Shown: positions 12,268 to 24,109 of the stretch, piece by piece
Numbering within the stretch: position 1 is the first letter of the stretch
Layout of the letters: each line of letters starts with the position of its first letter
Source of the DNA: Ottelia alismoides
Taxonomy: Eukaryota > Streptophyta > Magnoliopsida > Alismatales > Hydrocharitaceae
Direction: 5' to 3'
Length of the DNA stretch: 64,000 nt
Assembly: GCA_037367405.1 (NCBI GenBank)
Contig: JAZKJV010003126.1
Coordinates: forward strand, 124,001 to 188,000
The notes under the pieces: model-generated
The model's database searches: none
What the model was told of the DNA's origin: nothing
Seen by the model: only the letters and a program-made list of their open reading frames with translations
Made by a program: the position numbers and the translations under genes

Positions 12268-12453
12268 AAGTATAGGGGGGATCTGCCTGCTCATCCATCC
12301 CTCGTCCTGTCTTCCTATACTTAGGCCAATTTTGGCTTAAGTATAGGGGGAGTCTCCTCCTCAGTTCCGCTATATCACCCTATATCTGAACTGAGCCTTG
12401 GCTTCATGGCACTTGTGCTATGAGGACATAGCAAAATTTAAGTATAGGGGGGT
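12268..12453 (+). repeat. Three purine-tract-like motifs AAGTATAGGGGG
   Basis: AAGTATAGGGGG occurs at 12268-12280, 12339-12350 and 12440-12452, each followed by purine- or T-rich DNA. It closely matches TTAAGTATAAGGGTA at 14364-14378, which abuts the 3' LTR and so is the real polypurine tract. The second copy is the right arm of a hairpin (12314-12347, arms CCTATACTTAGGCCAA and TTGGCTTAAGTATAGG, one mismatch). These internal copies could prime extra plus-strand synthesis; that is inference. Confidence 0.7.
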
Positions 12454-13288
12454 ATACCGTATATTATTGTATAATTACTTTAGCCTTAGCTCGTGTTTTT
12501 AAAAGTTTTTAAAATTTATTATCTGGGCGGGGTTTTTGGTAACCTTGGGAACTGAGTAAAAACCTGTAAAAATTAAAAATTGAGGGATTAATTTTTGTAA
12601 ATATTCCTATATTAAAAAAATTGAAAAACTGAAAATCTTTCTTGGAATTTGATTTTGACTACTAGGTTTAGTAGGCATTTTCAGTGAGGGAACCTCGGTC
12701 TCCCTTAGCAAAGTGGGTGGTTTAGACATCGCATACGGCCCCATCCTCAAGTAACACGGGCCTCGGCCTGTACTTACACCCATACGGGCTGAAAGTATAT
12801 ACTTTTATTTGAGCCTGAGCCAGTCATTGTCTCTCCGAGGAATTAAAAAACTAAAAAAAAATAAAAATTAAAACCCATAAAAATCTGCAAAAGTTAAAAA
12901 TCACTAACCTAAGGAGTTTGGTGTATTCCTGACACATTCACACTCACGCAAGGCTTGAGGATTTTGAGGACACTGGATCTCAGGGATCTTGAGAGTCTGA
13001 GTTAACATGCCTTAGTCATTAGGGTTTTCAAGACTTAAATATCCACACTCCTCAGGTTTGAAAGATTTGAGTGCTATATTGCACTCTTCATCTCTACTTT
13101 CAAGAAAATATGATCAGCACAGTCACTTCCACAACTACATGATTGATGAGCTGAGTTGAGATATCACTTGAGGAACTAGGACCATAGATTTAAGTTTAGA
13201 CCCGATCTAATGATATTCGAGGATGGGATAAAGTAATGAAGGCTTCAGAAAACCTGAGTGTCAGCAAAACCCTAGCCAGTATGTGAAC

Positions 13289-13480
13289 CATGGAAGGCCG
13301 TATCCCGATATATCGGCGATATATCGCCGATATATCGATATCGACATGGGACCGATATCGAAATCGATATATCGATATATCCGATTTCAGGCATTTTCTT
13401 CAGAAAGATTCCCTGATATAGCGATATATCGATATCGACACGATATCGAAACGATATCGATATCGATATGTCCTTCCATG
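13289..13480. mobile_element. hAT-like miniature element (CGATATATCG type)
   Basis: A 192-bp element with a perfect 8-bp duplication ATGTGAAC (13281-13288 and 13481-13488). The left end is CATGGAAGGCCGTATC; the right end on the minus strand is CATGGAAGGACATATC. The whole interior consists of overlapping CGATATATCG and CGATATCG palindromes. It sits inside the LARD, so it is younger than the LARD insertion or came along with the LARD lineage; other LARD copies would tell which. Confidence 0.85.
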
Positions 13481-14345
13481 ATGTGAACAAGATTCATATG
13501 CTATCTCTTTGATATTTACCTATGTGCCAGGGTGTGATGAAATTTAAAGGAACTTGTTGATCAGTGTGCGCCAATCTCTTGGTAAAAGCAGGGGAGCTAG
13601 CCAACAAAAGAAATGAAATGTCAAAGAAAAAGCTCTACATCCAAAGTCAAATTCCAAATGAGCTTCCACCAATGGCGAGCGCTCCCAAACATTTTCAAAG
13701 TGTCCACTTGGACCAAGCGCTAATTAGGACCAAGGAGTCGGGCTGACACCACAAAAGGGCTCTGCATCGTAAGCGATACAAGTCTGGGTGTCGAAGGTAT
13801 CTTAGATACTCAGAAAAGACACACCACGGTGTACTCCCAGAAAAACAAGTGCAGACGACTCCAACTCTCTTGACGGACACATTGATCAACAAAATAATAA
13901 TTTACATGTGTTGAGTAAAGGCACACGAGAGGCCCCTTGTTCCAATGTGAGGGTGAGAAAAATAGACACAATCCCATGTCCCTCCATCATCTGGTCGTCC
14001 ATCTACACTTTCAAGTCTGACAAACTATAGAGACGGTTGACTGAAGCAAGAATAGACTTATTCCCTAGTATTGAGGATTAGGTCTAGAGGAGAGTGTTTG
14101 GGACTGGAACTTTGAGTGATGCATCGACTCGGCTCTCATGAAATACAGTACACTAAATGTCATATCCTTATATTATATGTACAAAAAGAGAGTCTGATAA
14201 TCAGATAAGTCGGATTCCTTCTGACAAAGGCTTGAATAAACACGGAATTTTAGGATTACTTAGGTCAAAAGTCTTCGAAGGATCAAGCCTTGTAAATTTC
14301 ACGTGCACTGTCAGGAATTAATCCGAATCCTTCATTCTTTAGATG

Positions 14346-14378
14346 CTCGAGGACGAGCATGTTTTAAGTATAAGGGTA
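14346..14378 (+). other. LARD polypurine tract with preceding hairpin
   Basis: The palindromic ATGCTCGAGGACGAGCAT lies at about 14343-14360, followed by TTAAGTATAAGGGTA directly against the 3' LTR. The tract marks the plus-strand priming site, and the hairpin just before it may help define the priming end. Confidence 0.7.
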
Positions 14379-17331
14379 TGATGAATCTTGTATTCATCAT
14401 GCTAAAAGACACTTATTAAAACCCCTGTCTTAATTAATCCAATAAAATCACCTTTAGTTCTTTGTTTTAATCGTGTACTATACTGTGTATAAATTACCAT
14501 TAATTTACTGTTTTTAATTCCCTTTATTCTTCTTGTAATTATTTTATTATTAAAACCCCTAAAAATTAGGTAGATAAGTTGTCTATAAATCACTGACCTT
14601 TCAAACCACTAAGAAATACAAAAACAAATCAAAACCACAAAATTGGTATTTTTATCCCCTTGAAAATACCCCCAAAAATAGCTTTTGTACATATGACTTC
14701 TTTTAGCTTTTTGACCAACATGAAAGTTGTAGATCTCGTCGAGACGAACAACTTTCATGTTTTGACTTTTTCCAAATTCGGCCTCTAACTATTCCTTTTC
14801 TAATTTTCTTTGTATTTTTCTATGAATTTTCTCATTGGGCCATGTGGCGCTCTCTGGAGCCACCACGCGGCCCACTTCTTCTCGCGCCACCTAGCGCCCA
14901 ATCTGGGTCGTAGGATGCTCTTCCTCTCACCGCATCTGAGCCCTCCATCACCGGTGCCCTTCTCAGCCATCAGATCAGATCCCCTGATCTGATCTCGACC
15001 GCCCCTTCCCGCCTTCACATTGGCCGTCCGATCTTCTTCTTATCCCACGGCCGAGCTCGCGCCACGTCATTCCTTCATCGCAGACATCCGATCCACCCAT
15101 CATCCAACGCTCCCTATCGCACCACGACACCTCTTCAATCCTCGCTGTTGGATCTCACCGTCGCTCCATCAAACCACTCATCAGCGCTTAGCCCCCCACC
15201 GCTGGATCTAATCCTAAGATCTAATCGTGACCCTCCATCAATGCTATCCTCCAAGCCGTTGGATCGCTGGATCCAACGGCATCCGGTCATCGTCCTCCTC
15301 CAGACCTCGCTGTTACAACTCGTAACATCCGTACCCCCTTTCCTTTTTAACTCTCACCTCCGACCTTCTCTCCTAGTCGTAACGCCTCCACTACACTCCC
15401 TGTTCTTCCGCCATCTTCGCACGCCCTCCATCACTCACCTCCATTAACTCCATCGCCATGAAAACCCCATTTCAAAACGCCCCCACACCTCATAACCGCC
15501 GGAGCTCCGCCACCTATAAACACCCCCCTCCGCCTTCGTTCGTCGTCGTCCACCATTTTTGGGCCTCCACCTAGCTTCCTCCGCCCCCCCGGTGACAGCG
15601 GAGGGGCGGAAATGTTGAGGCGACGATGGTGTTGGTCTGGTGTCGACCCACGGTGTTTCCCGCCGTGTTCTGGTGGCTCCGCCACCGCAGAGCTCGCTGG
15701 AAAGGGGCTGACCAGCTGGGCGACGACCGGAGTGCCCCCAGGGTGCTCAACCCAAGCCTCCCCCTCCGCCAACTCCTTGCTCCGGCGAGGAGACTTTTTC
15801 TTGTAATTTCTCCGAATTTTCCCGCTTCCTCAGGTCATCTCCAACCTCATCTGATCCACCTACTCGCTTCGCCCAACCACTCTGACCCTCGCCGACCCCC
15901 TTCCCTTTCTCCAGAACCCCCCTCCGTACCGACCCCCCTCTTCACCTGCTCCGTCGGTGAAGAGCCCTCCGGCCATCGCCTCCCGTCGCTTCACGGCCGC
16001 TCACTCACCTCCCCTCACTCGCACGCACTCGCCCAAGGCTTCGGCTATATCTAACCCTGCAGGTACTCAATGGCCGGAGCGAGGCAACCAGCTCCAATCG
16101 ACAGCTTCGCCACCGGTAGCCCTTCAACGATCTGCCCATCTTTTCGCCGCCGGAGCACCGCCTCGCCACCAGCTTCCTCGCGAGGACCTCGGCCATCTCC
16201 TTCGATCTTCAGGTATCCTCGCGAGGCTCGGCGGAGCTCTTCGCGTGTCACCGGAGCCCGGCCTCTTCCGGTGACTCGCGGGGGAGGATGACAGTACAGG
16301 CACCGTCTGATCCTCCTGATCGGGCGGCCCAGTGGATGCCACGTGGTCGACCCGAGCCTCTTCCCCGACCTATAGGCTCGGGTCAACCGAGCCTCAAGAC
16401 GAACCACAGACAGCCTCCACGCGTCCCGAGCCTGAAGCCTTGACCCGAGCCTGGGCCCTCACGCGCAACGCACGTGAGGCCTGGGTTATTTGCAAAGAAG
16501 ACCCTGGAAGAAATGGAAATTGCAATTTGGTCCTCCAAGCGCGTGCCTCACGTGCGCGCCTGGGGTAAATTACAGGGAAGTCCTCGAAGGTTTTCAAATT
16601 ACAAAAAGGTCCCTGCGCGCAAATGGTGAAATTGCAACCGGGCCCAGGCGGTTTTTCATAATTGCATTTAGGTCCTTCCAGGGACCTAGATGCAATATTT
16701 ATCCTTTATTTTTATTGCATTTTTATTACAATTACGCACTTGCACTGTTTTTAGCATAACTTGAGCATCGTAGGTCCAAATTGCATGATTTTAGTGTCGT
16801 TTTGATCATTGTTTTGTCCTCTACATTTTAGCATACTTATTTGTCTAATTTGACACTCTTTTAATTAAAGTGATTTTTTATGTGTTAATTGAGACCTGCG
16901 CTTATTGCCTTGTTGTGATGTGATGACCGCTTTTCACTGATGGATTAAATTGCCTCTAATTTCATTTTTATCATATTGCTCATTATTTTTAGGGTATAAT
17001 TGTGTTCTTGTATTCAGCATACATGTTCTCTCGCATATTTGCTCAAGCATCATCTTTAAATTGCATAAAAACCCACAAAAAAATGCATGCACCATAACAT
17101 CGTTTTATAATTTGCATGTGGACCTGAATTTGGAATTAAATCACATAGAGCTTCATGAATCAAAATTCAATACTCACATTAGGCAGCCGTGTCCCTGTGT
17201 TCGACCTTGGTAGACTTGCCAAGTATAAATAGTCCACGACATTCAAAGATCGTGGTTTTTGCTGAACCAAATTCGCCTCATGTACTACGACTTATTTTAC
17301 ATTATTATAGAGGCGAATTTGACGTTCATCA
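14379..17331 (+). repeat. LARD 3' LTR
   Basis: It mirrors 8755-11706, including the stem-loop (14717-14761), the TATA-like site (15515-15520) and the ends TGATGAA / TTCATCA. It is followed directly by the target duplication CTTAC. The high similarity between the two LTRs suggests a more recent insertion than copia A. Confidence 0.95.
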
Positions 17332-17487
17332 CTTACATAATGAAACAAAAGAAGTAGTTGACTTTAAATACAACATTAAGCATATTAGAATAAGTTTACT
17401 TTAAAAAAAGCAAAAAACAAAAATTATAAAAGCTTGGTGTAAAAGTCGGCCGACTAGTCGGCCGATTTTTGCAAGCTTGCCCTCATG

Positions 17488-18040
17488 AGTTTTGCTTTGG
17501 AACAAAGCCTACTATTAGACACTTGAAAATTTGGGTTTGCTTGGTTCTTGCAAAAAACGTGGATGCAAGTAAGCTGGAAGCTCGCACTAAAGAGTGCTAC
17601 TTCATTGGATATGTTAAGGATTGTATTGGATGCCACCTTTACGACCCTGAGACTCAAAAGATTTTCATCTCCAGAGATGTAAAATCTCTGGAGGGAGACT
17701 TCCTTAAGAGTTAAGATAAAAATGAAGTAAAGGAACTCGTTGAATCCCTGAGGATGTTGAGATTCATGAACCAGAAACTAAAGATGTGAATAAAGATGAA
17801 ACACGTGTACCTCTTCGAATGAGTTCGAGAGTGTTTGCACCACCTGAAAGGTGTGGATTTCATGTGTCAGGTGATACTGACGATGATCCAGCTTCATTTG
17901 ATGAAGCACTCACGGATCAAGACATAGATAGATGGATGCTAGCGATGAAATCTGAAATAGACTCCATCTATAAGAACGGTGTATGGACCGCAGAGGATCC
18001 ACCTAGAGGGGTAAAACCCATTAAGTATAAATGAATCTTC
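17488..18040 (+). pseudogene. Copia A integrase end and RT start
   Basis: Coding resumes directly after the hAT-like duplication. 17488-17714 gives the integrase C-terminal part (HEFCFGTKPTIRHLKIWVC, DASKLEARTKECYFIGYVK, DPETQKIFISRDV). 17786-18034 gives the linker and RT start (DRWMLAMKSEIDSIYKNGVWT). A stop and a frameshift lie between them. Both blocks continue the protein left off at 8469, which confirms that the 9-kb block in between is an insertion. Confidence 0.8.
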
Positions 18041-19440
18041 AAGAGAAAAAGATGACATGATGGGAAAGTAGAGACATTCAAGGCACGGCTCGTAGCCAAA
18101 GGATACACAAAGAGAGAAGGCATCGACTATGATGAGACATTCTCTCTTGTGGCTATGCTTAAATCCATTAGGACACTACTAGCTATAGTTGCGTATCTTA
18201 ACTACGACAGCTAGTAGATGGACGTCAAGATGGTATTCCTCAATGGATATCTCGACAATGATATCTATATGGAGCAGTCCCAAGGCTTTATAAATGATGA
18301 AGGGAAAGTATGCAAGCTGAAGAAATCCACCTATGGGCTTAAACAAGCTTCTCGTAGCTGGAACATAAGATTTGATGAAATCATAAAGAGTTATAATTTC
18401 ATTTAGAATCTTGATGAGCCATGCATGTACAAGAAGCTTAGTTGGAATGCCATTGTGTTTATCGTGATTTACGTAGATGGCATCATTATCATTGGGAATG
18501 ATACAGAGATGATAACTAGTGTTAAGATCTGGTTGTCTCATACCTTTGAGATGAAAGATCTTGGAGAAGCCTTATATATCTTGGGTCCGAAGCTATTCAG
18601 AAACAGAAAAAAGAGGATTTTGGGATTGCCACAACATGGATACATTAAGAAAATTTTGGAACATTTTCGTATGGAGAATTCAAACAAAGACTTCCCTCCC
18701 TTGAGACATGGTATACATCTATCTAAAAGGATGGCTCCTTAAAGTATAGAGGATAAGAAAATCATGGTTGGATGCATTTACGCATCAGTTGTGGGAAGTC
18801 TGATGTATGCCATGATGTGCACAATGTCAGATATCTGCTATGTAGCGGGAGTGGTAAGTCATTATCCTATTATAGAGAACACTGGAATGTAGTAAAGATT
18901 ATTTTGAAGTATCTAAGACGGACACAAGATTACATCTTTTTCTATGGAGATGGTGATCTCCAAGTCTTGGGATGTATAGATTCGGACTTCCAGTCAAATA
19001 TAGATGACCGCAATTCAACTTCAAGGTTTTTATTCTTATTGAACGGTGGTACTGTGAGTTAGAGAAAGCAAGAAGCAGGACACTACGGCTGACTCAACAA
19101 CAGAAGCCAAATATATTGTCGTATCGGATGTTGCAAAGAAGGCGGTGTGGTTGCGCAAGTTCATCTTAAAACTTGGTGTAGTTTCCTCTAATACTCTCAT
19201 CACATTGCTCTGTGATAACACGGGAGCCATAGCTCGGGTGAAGGTGTGGCATTAAAAGAGCAAACACGTGAAAAGGAAATATCACATCATTCGGGAGATT
19301 CAAAAGCGTGGTGACATCGTCATCATCAATGTGGCATATGCCAATAACGTTGCTGGTCCTCTTACCAAAACTTTACCTCAAAGGGTTTTCGACCAACATG
19401 TAATGAGCATGGGTTTAAAGATTGTACATGAATGGTTATG
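18040..19440 (+). pseudogene. Copia A reverse transcriptase and RNase H remnant
   Basis: RT wording runs through several frames: TFKARLVAKGYTKREGIDYDETFS near 18070-18145, MDVKMVFLNGYLDNDIYMEQ at 18218, KSTYGLKQASRSWN near 18330, then YVDGIIII at about 18470. The catalytic YVDD has become YVDG. RNase H follows (REHWNVVKIILKYLRRTQDY at about 18870, then SDFQSNIDDRNSTS, then TTEAKYI... near 19080-19100) with stops and shifts. PLTKTLPQRVFDQH-like wording near 19365-19400 marks the end of pol. Confidence 0.8.
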
Positions 19441-19456
19441 AGGGCTAGTAGGAGAT

Positions 19457-20272
19457 TGTTAGCCATGTTAGCCTCGGGCGAACCATTTCTACAATAAATG
19501 TTATTGTAATCTATTGATATATCAACAAAGATTATTGGTTTATTTCACTCCTTATCAGAGATTAAATGAATGAATGCACTTATAAGGTCCATACGTACAA
19601 TTAGGGTTATGTATCATGGCCATCTTAATAATCATACAATTGTTGATTCAAATGTTGAATCATAGAGGCTGGTGCTTTGATGATATCTAAGGAGTTAAAT
19701 TGCGAACTCATCAAGCACCGTCAAGTGATTGTTAAGAAAGGATCTCCATCCTAAGAAGGAGATGGCAATCTTTCTCTAAAGGTTTATATCTAACCGATCT
19801 CTTAAAGCAAGACATCTGCATAGGAATATAGTTCGGAGGTGTTAGATAAGTTAGGTCAAAGAGTTGACTTAACGAGATCGAGATAACTAAGACCTATGTT
19901 GTATATTGTTATGATATAGGCACGTATCCTTTGATCGAAGACAGATGTATTACTATATGTCTGAGTGTGTACATTAGGTGGATCGTTAGGTTGATGACCT
20001 AATCAAGGTCTATACAATGACGAGCTGGTGTGCACGTGAGGGCATATGAGTAATACGATCTCTCATAGTGACCACACAGGTTCGCTACTGAATTGGAAGA
20101 CATGAGCTCACACATGAGATATTGGGATTAAATTCCATGCAAGGTCATCTTGCTTTAGAAGCATGACAAAATTTATAGGTATGATATATGCCTTTGAAAA
20201 ATATATGATCGATACCAACTTCCAATGATCAAGTGAGAAACTTAATGATAAAACTCAGAAGGAGACAGTTCA
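19457..20272 (+). repeat. Copia A 3' LTR, truncated
   Basis: It starts TGTTAG after the purine-rich AGTAGGAGAT and follows the 5' LTR from its first base to the phrase 'ggagacagttca' (5' LTR near 5710-5722). After that the sequences part, so more than half of this LTR has been lost. Confidence 0.8.
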
Positions 20273-20884
20273 GAGGCAATTTCCTATGTAATGTAATTAA
20301 AAAATATTATTCCTCAACTAAGCTAACAATTTTTTTCTGTCAATGTTGTAGTTATATCGCAAAGATTATACGTGTTATAAGATAGCGTATAGAATTGCTA
20401 TAGCGCATAGGATATATGTGCTTCTAATCGATATAGCGCATAGATTGTGTGGTTTATGCTCTGCAGTTCCAAAAAAACTAAACAGAACGTTATATCCCTA
20501 AACCCATAGAGAAGCACTGACTTTCGTTCGAGTACTCCTGTTCTCTATTCCCCAAAGCCACTTCGTGACCTCCGCCTCCGATGGCCTACTCTACTAACGG
20601 CCTCTGCCACCGAAGCCCTCCACCGTTGATGCCCTCTGCCGTTGACACCTCGCGCCGCCTAACTAAGGTCAACGCCTCTCATTCTCCACTTGCATTTTCC
20701 TCTTCTAGGGTAACTTTCTTGGACCTTTGAAAACATAGGGTTGTGTGTTTGTATGGATTTTTATTCACTATCAGTGATTGTTTTAGTGGAACATTGCTCT
20801 TATACATGACCTAAGATGATGTTGATGCAGTTTTTAGGAGGTCAATGGCGCATATATATTGCATATTTGAATTGAAGAGTCATA
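20273..20884. other. Region between copia A and the MULE
   Basis: The part up to 20340 is AT-rich. From 20355 to 20455 the phrase TATAGCGCATAG and variants recur four times, also in partly palindromic form, which recalls the motif-filled hAT-like elements; no ends were found. 20520-20700 is C-rich with repeated 'cctctgcc' and 'gttgatgcc' phrases and may be the MULE 5' region. No gene is supported. Confidence 0.4.
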
Positions 20885-22860
20885 ATGGTGACTCTAGTTG
20901 TCTGGTCTTACGGGGTTCTGGGATGGAAAACATCCATGTCTTTCAATGAGTTCTTAGAATTGGTTTGCAGGATATTTTCATTGGACAAGAGCAGTCACAA
21001 CATCAAGATATCGCATTGCATTGGAACCGGTACAATGATGACATCTATTACATATGCTGATGATGTCCAGGGTGTTTTTCTTTGAGCCAAGACAATTGCA
21101 AAGTCAGGTCCCATAGAAATGGTAATAGATGCATCTCTGATTGAACATGCACCCGGTGGCCATGCCTTGGGAGCATCTGATTCGCCCCCTATGGCAGATC
21201 TATCTAGCGGCGTCCCACCTCCTCGAGTACGTAACGATGAGAGTAGCTATATCAGTGAGGTTGCGCTGAGGGAAGTTAATTGTGTTCGGAATGATTGTCA
21301 GCCGCAGGTCACTAACTATGAGATAGAGAATGAAATTGAGGAAGTTGAAGAGGATGTTGAGCATGACCATCTAACATATGGTGCTCCTGTTGTCTCTTCC
21401 ATACTATTCTACAATATCTTAAGTGGTGACGGGCTTATCAATTTTGAAGAGAGTTTTCGAAATGAAATTGGCATTGACAGCATTGGTCATGAACTACGTA
21501 AGGGTCGCACTTTCAAAACAAAGATGATCTTATCTTTTTTGTGAAGAAGCACAACATATTTTCCCATTACAACTTTGCAATTAAAGAATCTACCACATTG
21601 GTTTGGTCCATCATGTGCACGATGGACTCCAAGGGTTGCAAGTGGTTTTTGTGTGGCCATTATCGCAAATTTGATGGGATGTGAGTAATATCCAAGCTTG
21701 GTGGTCCACACTCATGCAACAATCCATCTGTCAGTCAGGATCATCCCTAGCTTGATTGCAACTTCATGGCCCGAGAGTTACTTGACTTCGTGAGGGACAG
21801 CCCAATTGTTCCAGTACCACTATTAGGACTCATATTCAGAAGGTATACAAGTATTGTGTTACAAAGAAAAGAGCCTGGGATGCTAGAAGAAAGGCAATTG
21901 CAATTGTTTACGGTGAATGGAAGAAGTCTTATGCGGATATGCCACATTTGTTACATGCTTTACAGGCCGTCATTCCAAGGAGTGAAAGTGTAATCACACA
22001 TACGGAGCACCCCGATCCAAAGAAGCTGCATTGTCATAGATTTCAGCAGTGGTTCTGGGTGTTTGGGCCATGTATTGAAGCCTTCAAGAATTGTAGGCCT
22101 TTGATAAGCATAGACGGTACACATTTGTATGGGAAGTATAAGTAGAAATTATTGATTGCTTGTGGGATGGACAGTGAAAAACATATTGTCCCACTTGCCT
22201 CTAGCTTTGTGGACGAAGAATCTGCGCCAAGTTGGAAGTGGTTTTTTCTCTGTTGCATATCAAGGTCATTGGGATGCATCCGGGTCCAATTTGTCTTATA
22301 TCGAATCGCCATCCGGGTATAAAGTCTAAAATGAATGATGTTGATATTAACTTGCTTCCACCATTTGCACAATGATGTTTTTGTTCCCGACATGTGGCGA
22401 GCAACTTCAACAATGTATTTAAGAATGGGTCCATGAAAAACCTCGTGATTGCAGCTATGTTACAGACATCCTCTAAGAACTTTGCATATTTCATGAGGAA
22501 ATTACGAGAATGGAATACCGATGCCACCAGATGGTTTAAAACATGTGATTGTCTGAAAGAGGAGTGGATTTTGGCCTATGATGGTGGTTTTAGGTTCGGT
22601 CAGTCGACCACCAATCTCAGTGAGAGTTACAATGATATGCTGAAGGATTCACTATGTTTACCCATTGCGGCTTTGATTGAAAAAACCTTCTACAATTGTG
22701 TTTTATATTTCAATACCCGTGCAGATGAGGTTGTCCTGCCATTGCTAATGGACAATAATACACCACATGAGATGCAGAAAAAATACAAACTTGGAGTTCA
22801 CATGCAAATGAGCATAATGTCACCCTATACAATGGGCACTTGATTTACTCTTTGAGGTTC
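20885..22860 (+). pseudogene. MULE (MuDR-type) transposase, N-terminal and core part
   Basis: Plant Mutator-like transposase in several broken frames. 20885-21085 resembles the N-terminal block seen in plant MULEs (MSFNEFLELVCRIFSLD, NIKISHCIG). 21119-21700 gives an acidic linker and then the MuDR DNA-binding region (ELRKGRTFKTK, then FAIKESTTLVWSI, then SKGCKWFLCGHYRKFDG). 22030-22240 is the start of the DDE core (FGPCIEAFKNCRPLISIDGT, with the first catalytic Asp, then a stop in place of G after HLYGKYK). 22394-22843 is the C-terminal half of the core (WFKTCDCLKEEWILAYDGG, then STTNLSESYNDML). At least five stops or shifts make it inactive. Confidence 0.85.
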
Positions 22861-23025
22861 TTACAGGTGCTAGGCAAACATAATATAGCATAAGAGGGCG
22901 CAAGAAATTTACCGTTGTGATCAGCAAAGGAACATGTACGTACCAGAAATAACAAACATATCGAATTCCATGTTCACGTGCAAATGTTGTTATATCTCAA
23001 AGATGTTCTAAAATTGACTCATATC

Positions 23026-24101
23026 TAAGGTTTAAAAAAGCGTGAGGCGGTCCGATGCGTTGTTCTGAAATTGAGGAGAGGCGTAAGCCTCGAGGCGATC
23101 GAGGCATAATCCTCAATTTTTGAGAAAAAAAATTAAAGCAAAATACATTGAAAAAAGTATATAATAATATTAAGTTTTGGCAAAAACACATTTAAGAATA
23201 ATTTAAAACTAGTAGAAGATACAATACATAAGCGATTGAGATATTGAAGTTCAAAAAACCAATACTAATCCACTAATATACGAGATATCAAGTTCCAATT
23301 CCAACTTCAATGATTCTATATGAGTATTGAACTAAAGTCTATACGTAATACTAAAGTACAATAGAAATCATAATCTTTAGTGCGAAGTAAAAAAATATTA
23401 ATATGCCTCGAATCCCAACCATTTGTCTTGCTGGACGTAGTTGGAGAACCATCATATGCATCCCCTCCTGCCATATCATACCCCAACGAGATAGGGGTCT
23501 CGCTGCGGGAGTGAGGGGGCAGCGTCCTCGGCGATTTTTTTTACTAATGATATTACTTTTATTCAGTTATTCACAATAAAACGTAATTATTATTTTACTT
23601 CATGTTTTTATTTTTCAACATTGCTTCTTCATATATGTCATAACTATTATAAGACTACAACTTATACAACCAAATAACATCATCAAGTTGCAAAGTTGCA
23701 ACTAATATAAAATGTTTATTACAATTCAAACAAAAATCTATGTGCAATAGAACTAGTATGTATAGATGTATGCTAAATTGAATATGATGTATACAAGATC
23801 ATGGAGCTTCGCTTGTTTCAAGCGATCTCTTCTCTTTGCGTTGAGCTATATATGGAAATATGCAAGGTTTAACATGAAAACAAAAATACAAACATAAAAA
23901 AAATATAATATGTGTGCAATAGAACAAAAAAAAGCCTCGTACTCGAGGCTTATGCCTCCGCCTCGCCTCGAATGCCTCACGCCAAGTCAAAGCGTATGCC
24001 CCACCCAGAGTATCCGAGACGTGCGCCTCAATGTGATTTTAGTGCGCCTCGCCTCGAGGCGTATGCCTTTGCGCCTCGAGGTGGCGGTTTATAAAACCAT
24101 G
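23026..24101. mobile_element. hAT-like element (GAGGCG type) inside the MULE
   Basis: A 1076-bp element. The left end is TAAGGTTTAAAAAAGCGTG; the right end on the minus strand is CATGGTTTTATAAACCGCC. The flanks CTCATATC (23018-23025) and CGCATATC (24102-24109) agree at 7 of 8 bases. Both ends are packed with GAGGCG/CGCCTC phrases, the middle is AT-rich, and the MULE frame resumes right after it. It belongs with the element at 60660-61662, which has the same motif. No transposase is encoded. Confidence 0.75.
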
Positions 24102-24109
24102 CGCATATC

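Larger units (their letters stand above)
11727..14345 (+). other. LARD internal non-coding region
   Basis: Apart from the simple repeats, the purine motifs and the 192-bp insertion at 13289, this interior holds only short frames without domain signatures. No gag zinc knuckle, DSG protease motif, YVDD/FADD or integrase DDE pattern is present. It is consistent with a non-autonomous element. Confidence 0.8.
8755..17331 (+). mobile_element. LARD: large non-coding LTR retrotransposon
   Basis: An 8577-bp element with 2952- and 2953-bp LTRs, flanked by a perfect 5-bp duplication CTTAC (8750-8754 and 17332-17336). The LTRs open TGATGAA and close TTCATCA. A primer site follows the 5' LTR, and a purine-rich site precedes the 3' LTR. 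The 2.67-kb interior has no gag or pol domain, so it must have been moved by another element's enzymes. Primer type and LTR size point to the Ty3/gypsy side, but with no pol this is inference. The open frames in the LTRs occur in both copies only because the LTRs are copies. Confidence 0.9.
8478..17479. mobile_element. hAT-like element (AGTCGG type), split by the LARD
   Basis: The left end CAAGGTTGCAGAAAGCGG starts at 8478. The right end, read on the minus strand from 17479, is CAAGCTTGCAAAAATCGG. The flanks are CCCTTATG (8470-8477) and CCCTCATG (17480-17487), an 8-bp duplication with one change, exactly where copia A integrase coding stops and restarts. Without the LARD the element is about 420 bp. 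Near each end it is filled with AGTCGG/CCGACT phrases, and its middle holds two copies of an AT-rich unit of about 102 bp (8631-8732, then 8733 onward). It has no coding capacity. Confidence 0.8.
4914..20272 (+). mobile_element. Copia element A (old, split by nested insertions)
   Basis: An LTR retrotransposon with domain order gag, protease, integrase, reverse transcriptase, RNase H, which is the Ty1/copia order. The 5' LTR is 4914-6835, the primer site is next to it, and a 3' LTR start is at 19457. The body is split between 8477 and 17480 by a hAT-like element that carries the LARD. The 3' LTR is cut off at about 20272, after roughly 815 bp, so the downstream target duplication cannot be tested. 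Many frameshifts and stops show it is long dead. Confidence 0.85.
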
